64,000 bases of DNA from Sandaracinus amylolyticus (lineage in GTDB: Bacteria; Myxococcota_A; Polyangia; Polyangiales; Sandaracinaceae). The stretch covers positions 2,542,001-2,606,000 of the forward strand of contig NZ_CP070225.1 of assembly GCF_021631985.1 (NCBI RefSeq), read 5' to 3'. The position numbers and the translations under genes are program-made. This document shows positions 39,801-47,663 of the stretch, in pieces. The first letter of the stretch is position 1. The number at the start of each line of letters is the position of its first letter. The notes beneath the pieces were generated by a model. That model had not been told where the DNA came from, did no database searches, and saw only the letters and a program-made list of their open reading frames with translations.

Positions 39801-41516
39801 CTGCGCCTCGAAGAGCTGGTGCACCGAGCGATCGGCGGGGTAGTCGGTCGTCGTCGCGTTCCACTGGCGGAGCACGCGATCGAGCTCGTCGGCGGGCAAC
39901 AGCGGCAGGCGCGCGACCTGCGTCGCGGCATCGCTCGCCGCGCCCTGCAGCAGCGTGCCGAAGCGGCCGACCATCTTCTCGAGGTGCGCCGCCGCGACGC
40001 GCGTGCTGTCGATGATCAGCGTCGCGCGCGAGCCATCGGGGCTGATCGCGATCTCGAGCACCTCGCCGGCGCGCGGCTTCACGGTGTCGAGCGCGTCGGT
40101 CTCCTCGACCGCGATCTCGATCTTCGCGGCGCCGAGGCCCGGCGTACGCGCGACGAGATCGCGCGGGAAGGTGAGGTGCTCGCGCAGTCGCTCGCGATCG
40201 GCCGCGATCTTCTCGCGCAGCTCGGCGAACGTGACCGAGTCGCCGAGCTCGACGCGCAGCGGGACCGACTGCGCGAAGAAGCGCTCCACGCCCTGCGTCG
40301 CGCTGGTGATCGCGCCGTGGCGATAGCCGACGTCGAACGTGCGGTTGCCCGTGATGCGCGCGAGCCACGCGATCGCGGCGGCGAGCGTCGACGCTGCGTC
40401 CATCCCCGCCGGCACCGGCACGGGCGCGCGCACGAAGACGGGCGCCTTGCTCGGCGTGCGATCCGCGTACGGGAGCTCGATCGGCGCGACCTGCGCGAGG
40501 CGCTTCGCCCAGAACGTCTCGTGCTTCGCGAGCTGCTGATCGGCCTCGCCGAGGCGCGCCGCGCGCGTCTCTTCGAGCGCGGGAAGACGCGCGCCCTTCA
40601 CGATGCCGTGCTTCGCGAGCGCGGCGTCGTCCTGCGGGATGCCGCTCACGCACGTCGCGCGGGGGAAGCGCAGCGTGCCCTGGCCCGTCGCGACCTCGAT
40701 CGCACCGTGCTCGATCGCGACGATCGTGCCCGGCTCGTCGCTCGCCTCGGCGCTCCCCTCGATCACCTCGGGGAGCAGCAGCGGATCGGTCGAGGTCTGC
40801 GTCTTCGCCGCGCCGACCGGGTTCGCGTAGCGCGGGCCGAAGTCGAGCGCGCGGATCAGCGCCGCGATCTTCGACGCGGGCTGCGCCCAGTCGATCGTGC
40901 ACATCGCCGCGGGACGGTCGTAGCGCCCGAAGTACGTGCGCTGCGAGAGGTCCTGCTTGGTGCGCTGCTCGGTGCCGGTGCCGAGCTGATCGACGAGCTC
41001 GCTGAACGACTCGATCGCCGCCTCGTAGCAGCGCGTGTTGAGCACCACCGAGGTGTCGCGCTCGCCGATCCCGAACGTGCGCTGCGCGAGGATGTCGCCC
41101 TCGTCGACGCCGCCCTCGATGACGTGCCAGCTGATCCCGTGGCGCGGCTCGGCGTTCAGGATCGCCCACATCGGCGCGTTGAGGCCGGCGTAGCGGGGCA
41201 GCGGGCCGTCGTGGAAGTTGATCGAGCCCCGCTTCGGCATCGCGAGGACGTCGTCGGGGATGATCGTCAGGTTCGCGATCGAGAAGAGCCAGTCGAACTC
41301 GCCTCCTCCGATCGACTCGGTGTGCGCGCGCAGGCGCTCGGCGAGACCCTTGCCCGGCGCGATGCGCGCGACGCCGTTCTGGTCCGCCCACTTCCCGATG
41401 CCCTCGTCCGACGAGACGATGCCGAGCACGGCGTGGCCTCGCGCTCGCAGGATGTCGGCGCACTGGATCGCGAGCGATTCGTTGCCGATCACGTAGCAAC
41501 GGAACGGACTGGACAT
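36846..41516 (-). CDS. NRPS: formyltransferase - partial C - A with inserted luciferase-like monooxygenase - PCP
   Basis: 1556 aa; AAGGGAG stands five bases before the ATG at 41516. Residues 1-310 are a formyltransferase domain with the Asn-His-Asp set visible (INFHDGPLPRYAG near 97-109, GGVDEGDIL near 135). Residues about 330-550 resemble the C-terminal half of a condensation domain without an HHxxxDG motif. The A domain starts near 565, has YTSGSTGRPKGVM near 710, and is then interrupted near 795 by about 335 residues of FMN-dependent luciferase-like monooxygenase (KIGFSLFYFASDEGE to near 1130). It resumes near 1160 and continues with MYGPTETTIW, YRTGDLV and IRGYRIELGEIESRL. A PCP ends it (ELGGHSL, near Ser1480). 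The inserted domain matches the type named MupA/Atu3671 (TIGR04020). There is no TE. It sits between the Wza and Wzz genes. Confidence 0.93.
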   Translation of the reverse strand: MSSPFRCYVIGNESLAIQCADILRARGHAVLGIVSSDEGIGKWADQNGVARIAPGKGLAERLRAHTESIGGGEFDWLFSIANLTIIPDDVLAMPKRGSINFHDGPLPRYAGLNAPMWAILNAEPRHGISWHVIEGGVDEGDILAQRTFGIGERDTSVVLNTRCYEAAIESFSELVDQLGTGTEQRTKQDLSQRTYFGRYDRPAAMCTIDWAQPASKIAALIRALDFGPRYANPVGAAKTQTSTDPLLLPEVIEGSAEASDEPGTIVAIEHGAIEVATGQGTLRFPRATCVSGIPQDDAALAKHGIVKGARLPALEETRAARLGEADQQLAKHETFWAKRLAQVAPIELPYADRTPSKAPVFVRAPVPVPAGMDAASTLAAAIAWLARITGNRTFDVGYRHGAITSATQGVERFFAQSVPLRVELGDSVTFAELREKIAADRERLREHLTFPRDLVARTPGLGAAKIEIAVEETDALDTVKPRAGEVLEIAISPDGSRATLIIDSTRVAAAHLEKMVGRFGTLLQGAASDAATQVARLPLLPADELDRVLRQWNATTTDYPADRSVHQLFEAQVDRTPDAIALAFERERLTYRALDERANQLAHKLIALGVGRDTLVALHVDRSPELVIGALAIWKAGGAYVPVDPSYPADRVALYVEDSQAKVVLTKEHLAHALPQTGATILRLDADASSFVSEPRTRPARETDSASLAYVIYTSGSTGRPKGVMIEHRHVANFFTGMDPVIPRPTDARWLAVTSLSFDISVLELFWTLCRGFEVVLSSDEDRALVSSGRAPGSDRKIGFSLFYFASDEGEKNAGKYRLLLEGAKLADRNGFQAVWTPERHFGAFGGLYPNPSVASAAIAAVTQHVKIRSGSCVLPLHHPIRVAEEWALVDNLSNGRVGISFASGWHPNDFVLRPENFANAKGAMVRDIEIVRKLWRGETLEFEGPKGPVKVKTLPRPVQPELPVWVTAAGNPETFAAAGRMGAGILTHLLGQSLDEVREKVAVYRKAWKDSGHEGEGHVTLMLHTFIGDDERAVKETAREPMKDYLRSSMNLIAAHAWAFPAFKKHAKEGATFEDNFTSLSQEDADALLDHAFERYYETSGLFGTPESALQRVNECKAIGVDEIACLIDYGIDSDTVLAHLDHLNRLRLAAEPKPRVDEDDWSIAAQIVRHRITHLQCTPSMLRMLLGNDEARTALAHVKHMFVGGEALPGSLVAELAQATRATLTNMYGPTETTIWSSTEVAAPVEGTVSIGKPIANTQLYVLDAARQPVPVGAPGELWIGGAGVARGYWQRPDLTEERFVPDPFVKIEGARMYRTGDLVRWAGDGRVEFLGRVDHQVKIRGYRIELGEIESRLSNHEDVREVVVVAREDNPGDKRLVAYYTAAQGHTPDPEKLRAHLRVTLPEFMVPSHFVELARFPLTPNNKIDRKQLPKPDESAGRASAAEFVAAESEIEKQIAAIWMRILGLSKVGTQDNFFELGGHSLLAVQAHREIKQATGKDLTITDIFRFPTIAALASYLGGGGDAGGGAEELGKTADRAAQRREMMNRRNQVRRR

Positions 41517-41579
41517 GGGGCTCCCTTGGCGTGTCGAGGTCGAGTGGCGTTCAGGTCGAAGCGAAGCGCGCGGCCGCGC

Positions 41580-42632
41580 TCAGCGTCCCGAGCCGATGAT
41601 CAGCGACGGCACCGTGATCGACGCCGCGGTGATCGGGATCGAGAGGAGCAGCGAGAGCGAGTTCATGACGTCGCGCAGGTCGGCGTGACCGGCGGAAGCA
41701 ACGTACACGATGTCGCCCGGCGCGAGCACCACGTCATGCGCGTCACCGTCGACGATCGCCGCAACACTGGTCGAATAGACCATCGGATCGGACGCCTCAC
41801 CGCGGATCACACGGACGTCGCCCCAGTTCCCGTCGCGGGTCACGCCGCCCGCGAGCGAGAGCGCGTGGGTCAGACGCATGCCGGGCCGGAACGCCATGAT
41901 GCGCGGCGACCCGACCTGGCCGAGCACGCTCACCAGGCGCCCGAGGTCCGCCGGGACGTAGAGCGTGTCGCCGGGGCGGACGCGGATGTTGTGGCGAGGA
42001 TCGCCGGTGAGCGCGACCTCGAGCGAGATCGGCAGGGCCTCGCCGTTGCGCACGAGGCGCGCGCCGCCGAGGTCGCCCGACGGCATCGAGAAGCCTTCTT
42101 CCTCGGCGACCGCTGCACCGCCCGCCGCGGCGAGCAGGTCCGCGAGGCGCATGCCCGGCGTCACCGCCACGCGCCCGGGCGTGCCGACCGCGCCGAGCAC
42201 GCTCGCGAAGTGCCCGCTGGGCTCGCTCACCACGAGCGACACGCGCGACGTGCGATCGAACTGGCGCATCGCCTCTTCGACGCGACGCTCGGCGTCGGTG
42301 AGGTCGAGACCGCCGACCGGCACGTCGCCCGCGAGCGGGATGTGCAGCACGCCGCGCTCGTCGACGACCAGGCCCTCGTACTCCTCGGTCTCGGTGCTGA
42401 TCAAGCGAAGCGTCACGACGTCGCCCGGGTAGAGCTGCATCGCGGCGGCCGCGTCGTCGGCCATGCCCGGCGGAGTCAGATCGGCGCGTTGGAAGCGCGC
42501 GTCCTCGCTCGGCGTGGTGGGCGTGCGTGGCAGGTTCGGCGAACAGCCTGGACCGAGCGAGCCAGCGATCGCCGCCGTGAGGACACAGGAGAAGAGGTTC
42601 CAGTGTCGACGGAAAGGCGAGCTGATGGTCAT
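41580..42632 (-). CDS. Wza-like polysaccharide export lipoprotein
   Basis: 350 aa outer-membrane polysaccharide export protein. Lipoprotein signal ends GSLGPGC (Cys near residue 30). The poly-export domain is YPGDVVTLRLISTE ... GLVVDERGVLHIPLAGDVPVGGLDLTDAE. Two SLBB-type beta-grasp segments follow (SVLGAVGTPGRVAVTPGMRL and SVLGQVGSPRIMAFRPGMRL), each with a VRPGD- or LAPGD-type turn later. A hydrophobic C-terminal helix (SLSLLLSIPITAASITVPSL) would form the export pore. It lies directly upstream of the NRPS gene on the same strand (63-base gap). Confidence 0.93.
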   Translation of the reverse strand: MTISSPFRRHWNLFSCVLTAAIAGSLGPGCSPNLPRTPTTPSEDARFQRADLTPPGMADDAAAAMQLYPGDVVTLRLISTETEEYEGLVVDERGVLHIPLAGDVPVGGLDLTDAERRVEEAMRQFDRTSRVSLVVSEPSGHFASVLGAVGTPGRVAVTPGMRLADLLAAAGGAAVAEEEGFSMPSGDLGGARLVRNGEALPISLEVALTGDPRHNIRVRPGDTLYVPADLGRLVSVLGQVGSPRIMAFRPGMRLTHALSLAGGVTRDGNWGDVRVIRGEASDPMVYSTSVAAIVDGDAHDVVLAPGDIVYVASAGHADLRDVMNSLSLLLSIPITAASITVPSLIIGSGR

Positions 42633-42698
42633 CGGAGTCCCACCTACTCCCCCGGCGACGGGCTTGCAAGCGGCGAGTATCGCCGTTCGGACGTCCGC

Positions 42699-43952
42699 TC
42701 AGAGCTGCGTGATCTCGCGCGGCGGCAACGTGCGACACGTCGGCAGCAGTACGAAGTCACGCAGGGTCACGCCGTCCGCGTCGACGTCGAGGCGATGCAC
42801 GCCGCGCGCGTCCGCGTCGGGGACCAGGAGCAGGCCGCGAGCGGGATCGAGCGCACCGCTGCCGAGCACGAACGAGGCCTCGGCCTCGAGGAGGATCGCC
42901 GTCGAGGCAGCGTCGAGATCGAGCAGCGCGACCACGTCGCGGCCGCTCTCGCCGCGAGGATCGGCGACGTAGATCGCGCGTGATGCGTCGAGGGACACGA
43001 GGCCGGTGGTGGGCGAGGGCGCGCTCTCGTGATCGGATGCGCGCCACACGCGATCGAGCGTGATGCGTCCGTCGGGATCGATCGCGACGCGCGCGATCCC
43101 CGCCTCGCGACGTCGCTCGAGGCCGGGCGCGAATGCGTCGCCGGTGCAGAGGATCATCGCGCGATCGGGCACGCCGGGGATCGCGCGTACGCCGTGGCAC
43201 CCGCTGAGCCCATCGAGCGTGACGAGCTCGGCCCGAGCGCGCGCGACGGGATCGACGACCGCGAGCGCTCCGTCGCCGGTGAGCGTGAAGTCGGCGCTGA
43301 GGCGCTGGAGCCCGACGAGCACGCGGCGCGCGCCGCTCGAATGCGCGATCGGGACGAGCGTGGTCGGGCGCGCGTAGATCGGCGTCCCGTCGGGCGCGCT
43401 GGTGTCGGCGGCGAGATCGATGCGCGTGAGGACGAGCCCCTGCGCGACGTCGACGACGACGACGTCGTTGCCGCGTGCGAGCTCGGGCGCGTCGGGATGA
43501 AAGCTCGGGTTCGCGCGGGCGACGAGCGCGATCGGGCCGTCGATCGCGAGCACGTCCTGCACGTTGGGCGAGTGACCGCTCGGCGCCTCGGGATCGTCGC
43601 CCCGCAGATCGATCTGCCGCACCGCGCCCGTCGCGTAGGCCGCGAGCGTGAGGCGATCGGCGTTGAAGCGCTCGAGCAGCGCGAGCGTGCCGGGCTCGGG
43701 GGTCGCGACGACCACGACGTCGCCGCCGAGGCCCGCGGCGATGCCCGAGGCGCGCGTGCCCGAGTCGATCCACGACTCGGTGATCGCGTCGCCATCCTCG
43801 TCGAGCAGCGCGATCGCGGTCGACGCGTAGTCCGAGAGCACGACGCCGAACGCCGGGGCGCGCGAGATCGGCGCGAGATCCGCGACGTCGCAGGGACGCT
43901 CGGTGCCGCACGCAGCGAGCAGCACGAGCGAAGCGAGGATCGAGCGAGACAC
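42699..43952 (-). CDS. Repeat-rich lipoprotein under cobalamin-riboswitch control
   Basis: 417 aa, no recognised family. The start is a GTG at 43952 (MSRSILASLVLLAACG), with GGAGG six bases upstream and a lipobox LLAAC, so it is a lipoprotein. The body repeats a pattern of beta strands of the 'G-x-V-V-V-x-x-x-x-x-x-L-A-L-L-D/E' type (for example FGVVLSDYASTAIALLDEDG and GDVVVVATPEPGTLALLERF), which suggests a beta-propeller of YVTN/YncE type. A cobalamin riboswitch lies just upstream, so the protein should be made when B12 is scarce. By analogy with BtuG, the B12-binding propeller lipoprotein of Bacteroides, it may capture corrinoids at the cell surface. The function is inference; no btuB lies in the window. 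Confidence 0.82.
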   Translation of the reverse strand: MSRSILASLVLLAACGTERPCDVADLAPISRAPAFGVVLSDYASTAIALLDEDGDAITESWIDSGTRASGIAAGLGGDVVVVATPEPGTLALLERFNADRLTLAAYATGAVRQIDLRGDDPEAPSGHSPNVQDVLAIDGPIALVARANPSFHPDAPELARGNDVVVVDVAQGLVLTRIDLAADTSAPDGTPIYARPTTLVPIAHSSGARRVLVGLQRLSADFTLTGDGALAVVDPVARARAELVTLDGLSGCHGVRAIPGVPDRAMILCTGDAFAPGLERRREAGIARVAIDPDGRITLDRVWRASDHESAPSPTTGLVSLDASRAIYVADPRGESGRDVVALLDLDAASTAILLEAEASFVLGSGALDPARGLLLVPDADARGVHRLDVDADGVTLRDFVLLPTCRTLPPREITQL

Positions 43953-44011
43953 CGGCGACCTCCGAGGCGGGGCGCCCTCCCACGGGACGCCGTGTGCCGT
44001 CGCGCGGATCT

Positions 44012-44255
44012 CGCGCGACACCGTCGGCAGGTCTTCGGGCTCGCAGGCGCTCGGATCGCGATCGATCCGGTCTCTACTGGCCGTCGCTTCCCAGAGGACC
44101 ATTCCTCCAGTGCTCGGGACGGCGTTCGTTCCTGCACACCGCTGCGGGGCAGCTCCGGATTCGCACCGGATTCCCTCGAGGCGCGCGGTCCCACCGCACG
44201 CACCGCTGGCGAGCGCGAACGTGGCGGGCGCAGCGGGAGCCGTCAAACCGGGGCC
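44012..44255 (-). promoter_or_regulatory. Cobalamin riboswitch
   Basis: On the minus strand the element reads in order: GGTTTGACGGCTCCCGC (5' stem), GAGGGAATCCGGTGCGAATC, then CGGAGCTGCCCCGCAGCGGT, GAGCACTGG ... CTGGGAAGCGACGGCCAGTA, and the B12 box GAGCCCGAAGACCTGCCGAC. These are the conserved core motifs of the cobalamin riboswitch class (GGGAA..GGTGCGAATCC, GCTGCCCCGC, CCTGCC). The 3' end lies about 60 bases before the GTG of the lipoprotein gene. The space between holds GGGAGGGCGCCCC and the ribosome site GGAGG, so control by blocking translation is plausible. The minus-strand promoter must overlap the 5' end of the divergent RCC1 gene. Confidence 0.95.
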
Positions 44256-44292
44256 GGATGGAAATCCGCGCCCGTCCGGCGTACCAGCGGGA

Positions 44293-45561
44293 ATGCGTGA
44301 TGCGGTGAGGCTCCCACTGGTGTGCGCGGCGTGCCTGCTCGCGCCGGGCTGTTATCTCGCGCACACGCTCGACGAGCCTGCGCCGATCGACGCGAGCGTC
44401 GTGGATGCGCGTGTGTCGCGTCCCGACGCGGGCCCGCCGCCGCCGCCCGAAGAGCCGCCGCCCGGCACGCGCGTCGTGCAGATCGCGGCGGGCGGGGATC
44501 ACGTCTGCGCCCTCAGCGAGCAGGGCGCGCTCTACTGCTGGGGCGAGAACGAGATCGGCCAGCTCGGCGTGAACGAGCGGCGCTCGACCACGCGACCGCT
44601 GCGCGTTCACGGCCTGCCGCGCGTCGCGTCGGTGAGCGCGGGGCCGAGCCACACCTGCGCGGTGGACCTCGACGGCGGGCTCTGGTGCTGGGGCTTCGAC
44701 TACTACCGTCAGCTCGGCGTCGCGCGCGAGGACGTGCCCGACTGCGGTCGCGCGGTGTGCAGCCCGATCCCGCTGCGAGTGCCCGACCTGCCTCCGATGC
44801 GACGCGTGTGGATCGGCGTCCACGCCACGTGCGCGGAGCTCGCCCCGGGCGACGAGCTGCGCTGCTGGGGCAACGACGCGGCGTCCCGCGCGGTCGTGCG
44901 GTCCGGGCTGCGCCAGGCGCGCGACCTCGGGATGGGGCTCGGACACGCGTGCCTGTGGCTGCCGGATGGACGCGTGCGGTGTGTGGGCGACGCGACGTTC
45001 GGGCGCTCGGGCGACGAAGGACGGGGCGACGGCTTCGTCGATCTCGAGGGCGTGATCGACATCGAGGTGGGGACGGATCACGCGTGCGCGCTGCTCGCCG
45101 ACACCCGCGTGCTCTGCTGGGGATACAACTGGGACGGCGCGCTCGGCATCAAGGAGGGGCTGCCCTACTGCGTGCACGGCGACACCGGCGGTCCGTGCGC
45201 CATCGCGCCGGTCGCGCCCACGGGCGAGCCCACCGGGACCGCGCTCTCGATCGGGAGCCATCGCTCGTGCGTGATCGAGACCGGCGGCGGGGTGACGTGC
45301 TGGGGCCCGTGGACGATCGACGGCAGCACGAGCTGGTGCGGCGGCGGAGCGCTCCCCGACGAGTGCGATCCGACGCCGACGCGCGTGCCCGGCCTCGAGG
45401 CGGCGCGCGCGATCGCGACCGGCGACAGCGTCGCGTGCGCGATCGTCGAGAACGGCGGCGTCGCGTGCTGGGGCTGGGGCTCGCACGGACAGCTCGGGCA
45501 CGGCCGCGAGGAGGGCGCGATCGTGCGCGAGCCGGTGCGCGTCATCGGCTTCGGCGAGTGA
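44293..45561 (+). CDS. RCC1-repeat lipoprotein
   Basis: 422 aa from the ATG at 44293. Lipoprotein signal ends LLAPGC, followed by a Pro-rich linker (PPPPPEEPPPG). The rest consists of about seven RCC1-type propeller blades of the form 'I-A-A-G-x-x-H-x-C-A-L-x-x-x-G-x-L-x-C-W-G-x-N-x-x-G-Q-L-G', each with Cys residues that probably pair. This Cys-rich RCC1 type is common in extracellular myxobacterial proteins; ligand unknown. Its 3' end overlaps the convergent gene at 45542 by 20 bases. Confidence 0.92.
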   Translation: MRDAVRLPLVCAACLLAPGCYLAHTLDEPAPIDASVVDARVSRPDAGPPPPPEEPPPGTRVVQIAAGGDHVCALSEQGALYCWGENEIGQLGVNERRSTTRPLRVHGLPRVASVSAGPSHTCAVDLDGGLWCWGFDYYRQLGVAREDVPDCGRAVCSPIPLRVPDLPPMRRVWIGVHATCAELAPGDELRCWGNDAASRAVVRSGLRQARDLGMGLGHACLWLPDGRVRCVGDATFGRSGDEGRGDGFVDLEGVIDIEVGTDHACALLADTRVLCWGYNWDGALGIKEGLPYCVHGDTGGPCAIAPVAPTGEPTGTALSIGSHRSCVIETGGGVTCWGPWTIDGSTSWCGGGALPDECDPTPTRVPGLEAARAIATGDSVACAIVENGGVACWGWGSHGQLGHGREEGAIVREPVRVIGFGE

Positions 45562-45889
45562 GCCAGGCCTCGAACGCGCGCGCCTCGGCGCGCGGATGGA
45601 ACGCGTGCATCGGGACCTCGCGGTGGTACGCGCGGAAGAGCGCGGCGAACACCCGGGGATCGAGCTCGGCACGGTGGGCGGCTTCGTCGCTGCCCGCGAT
45701 CAGGCGCTCGAACCGGAGGCGCGCGACGAGGAGCGCCTGCATGCGCGCTCCGTCGGGATCGACGCGCGCGAGCGCATCGCGCGTGGCCTCGTCGAGCGCG
45801 GGATCGCCGGCGGCTTCGCGCAGCGCGGCGACGGGATCCTCGGCGCGCATCGCCGCCGCGAGGATCTGCTCGAGGCGCGCGCGGCTCAT
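45542..45889 (-). CDS. Small protein of the DUF692 operon
   Basis: 115 aa, cytoplasmic, helical, function unknown. It begins MSRARLEQILAAAMRAEDPV and holds a conserved-looking stretch DPRVFAALFRAYHREVPMHA followed by FHPRAEARAFEAWL. It overlaps the DUF692 gene end by four bases (ATGA), so it is made together with it. In known MNIO systems a small partner binds the substrate peptide; this protein is a candidate partner, but it does not resemble MbnC or DUF2063 by eye. It is the last gene of the operon. Confidence 0.75.
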   Translation of the reverse strand: MSRARLEQILAAAMRAEDPVAALREAAGDPALDEATRDALARVDPDGARMQALLVARLRFERLIAGSDEAAHRAELDPRVFAALFRAYHREVPMHAFHPRAEARAFEAWLTRRSR

Positions 45890-46767
45890 CGTCCGGCCCT
45901 CGCGATCGCGCCGCGGATGCGCGTGAGCTCCTCGTCGAGGGCGCGCGCGGTCGCGGCGTCGGGGACGGTGCCCTCCATGCGCTCCAGCGTCACGCCGCGC
46001 AGGTGAGCGCAACGCGGGAGCACTTCGTCGAGCAGCGTCCACACCGGCTCGGGCACCGCGTCGTCGTGACCATCGAGCCGCATCGTGCGGCCCGACGGGA
46101 GCCAGCGCGGATCGCTCTCGCGCCCGCCGCTCACGTGGAGCTCGATCACGCGATCGAGCGGCGCACGCGCGAGCCACGCGTGCGGATCGAAGCCGTGGAG
46201 CAGCGACATCGTGTGCAGGTTGTGCAGGTCGAGCAGCAGGTGACGCCGCGGTGCGTCGAGCGCGCTCGCGAGCAGGCGCGGCTCGTCGAGGGGATCGCCG
46301 AGCACGAAGTAGACGACCGAGTTCTCCACGCCGACGTCGGGCACCACGCGCGACATGAGCTCGAGCCGTGCGCGCAGCGTCGTGGTGGTCCGCGCGTCGT
46401 AGGGCATCGGCATCGGGAGCGCCGTGACCTCGCCGCCCAGCGTCGTCGCGCCGAGGTGATCGGTCCACCACGCGTAGCCGAAGAGCGCGGCGTCCTCGCG
46501 CATCCGCTCGAGCCATGCGCGGGTGCGCGCCTCGTCGCCCTCGCTGCAGGTCGAGAACCCGACACCGTGCGCGACCACCGGCTTGTCCCACGCGCGCACC
46601 GCCGCGAGGAAGCGCGCGTGGAAGCCGTTCGGCACCAGCGCGCCGTCCTCGCGATCGATCCACGTCGTCTCGGGCGTGATCTCGAGGTAGTCGGCGCGGC
46701 GCGCGATCCGCGCCACGCGCGCCAGCGTCTCGTCGTCGGGCGGCAGCGCGAAGCCGACGCCGATCAC
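45886..46767 (-). CDS. DUF692 / MNIO family iron-dependent oxidase (MbnB-like)
   Basis: 293 aa TIM-barrel enzyme of the multinuclear non-heme iron oxidase family, whose members (MbnB, BufB) modify Cys residues of peptides. Family motifs in order: GFALPPDDETL, YLEITPETTW, VVAHGVGFSTCS, WWTDHLGATTLGG, DVGVENSVVYF, LLLDLHNLHTMSLLHGFDP, IELHVSGG, LDGHDDAVPEPVW and VTLERMEG. These hold the His, Glu, Asp and Asn positions that bind the irons in the family. The GTG start overlaps the upstream stop by four bases (GTGA). The operon order is lipoprotein, Tat-like protein, DUF692, small protein. Confidence 0.93.
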   Translation of the reverse strand: MIGVGFALPPDDETLARVARIARRADYLEITPETTWIDREDGALVPNGFHARFLAAVRAWDKPVVAHGVGFSTCSEGDEARTRAWLERMREDAALFGYAWWTDHLGATTLGGEVTALPMPMPYDARTTTTLRARLELMSRVVPDVGVENSVVYFVLGDPLDEPRLLASALDAPRRHLLLDLHNLHTMSLLHGFDPHAWLARAPLDRVIELHVSGGRESDPRWLPSGRTMRLDGHDDAVPEPVWTLLDEVLPRCAHLRGVTLERMEGTVPDAATARALDEELTRIRGAIARAGR

Positions 46768-47663
46768 GGCGTGAGATACCAGTCGAGGAAGCGCGCGCTG
46801 CGCTCGGGCACGTGGCCCATGCCGCACGCCATCATCAGCGACGTGTCGCCCTCCCGCCGGCGCTCCTCTTCGGTCAGCTCGACCTGGGTGCCGCAGCCGC
46901 CGCCGATCGCCCAGCGGCTCCCGGGCACGCGACCGCGCCGCCATCGCTCGATGCCGAGATCGCGCAGCGTGTCGCGGAATTCGCGATGGCTCGCGAACAC
47001 CGCGGGGGCGAGCGCGACGGCGGCGCGATCCGAGACGTCGCGCGTTCCGATCGCGAGCTCGACGCGCTGGCGTCGATCGATCGGCAGCGCGGCCAGCGCG
47101 ACCGCGGCGCGACGGCGCAGCGCGGCATCGTCGGGCGCGAGCGCACCGTGCACCATCGCCGTCAGGGCCGCGATGCGCTGATCGATGACGGTGTTCTCGC
47201 GCGCGACCCGCTCCTCGTAGGACATCTCTTCGTCGCGCTGGAAGATCCAGTACTCGGGCACCTCGGGGAGCGCTCCGTCGATCGCGCGCGCCGTCGCGGG
47301 CACGTGCTCGGGCTCCACGAGGACCATCAGCGGCTCGCCCGCGGGCGCCTGCGGGACGAGCGTGCGCAGCGTCGACATCGTCGCGCACACGACCTCCGCG
47401 AGCGCGAGATCGACGAACGCCTGATCGGGCCCGTGGTTGAGCAGCTCGCCGAACGCGCCCGCGCGCTCCCAGCGAGACTCGCGCTGCGCGGGGATCACGA
47501 TCACGAGGAGCGGGCGCCCCGCGCGCTGTGCGCGGCGATACGCCTCCGAGAGCGCGGCGAGCCCGGTGTCGTCGCTCTGCGCGAACGCGCGCGCCATCCA
47601 GGCCGGGCACGCGAGCACGCCCGCGAGGGTTGCCGCACCACCGAACAGAGCCCTTCGCTTCAT
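46764..47663 (-). CDS. Secreted Cys-containing protein of the DUF692 operon
   Basis: 299 aa with a twin-Arg-type leader (MKRRALFGGAATLAGVLACP...ARAFAQ), so export, possibly by Tat, is likely. The next part (RAGRPLLVIVIPAQRESRW) resembles the start of a thioredoxin-like fold, but no CxxC follows. Two conserved-looking Cys motifs lie near the C-terminus: GGGCGTQVE and MACGMGHVPERSARFLDWY. It is coupled to both neighbours by four-base overlaps. Because the next gene is an MNIO enzyme that acts on Cys, this protein is a candidate substrate or electron/metal partner; that is inference. Confidence 0.78.
   Translation of the reverse strand: MKRRALFGGAATLAGVLACPAWMARAFAQSDDTGLAALSEAYRRAQRAGRPLLVIVIPAQRESRWERAGAFGELLNHGPDQAFVDLALAEVVCATMSTLRTLVPQAPAGEPLMVLVEPEHVPATARAIDGALPEVPEYWIFQRDEEMSYEERVARENTVIDQRIAALTAMVHGALAPDDAALRRRAAVALAALPIDRRQRVELAIGTRDVSDRAAVALAPAVFASHREFRDTLRDLGIERWRRGRVPGSRWAIGGGCGTQVELTEEERRREGDTSLMMACGMGHVPERSARFLDWYLTP

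Noticed and set aside
35784-42983. A plus-strand open frame of about 2,400 codons opposite the NRPS and Wza genes
   Set aside because: Same reason: an antisense shadow of real genes with low-complexity Arg-rich translation.
43953-44246. Upstream extension of the lipoprotein gene through the riboswitch region
   Set aside because: The frame is open, but the residues are encoded by the riboswitch core, and the GTG at 43952 has both a ribosome site and a proper signal peptide.
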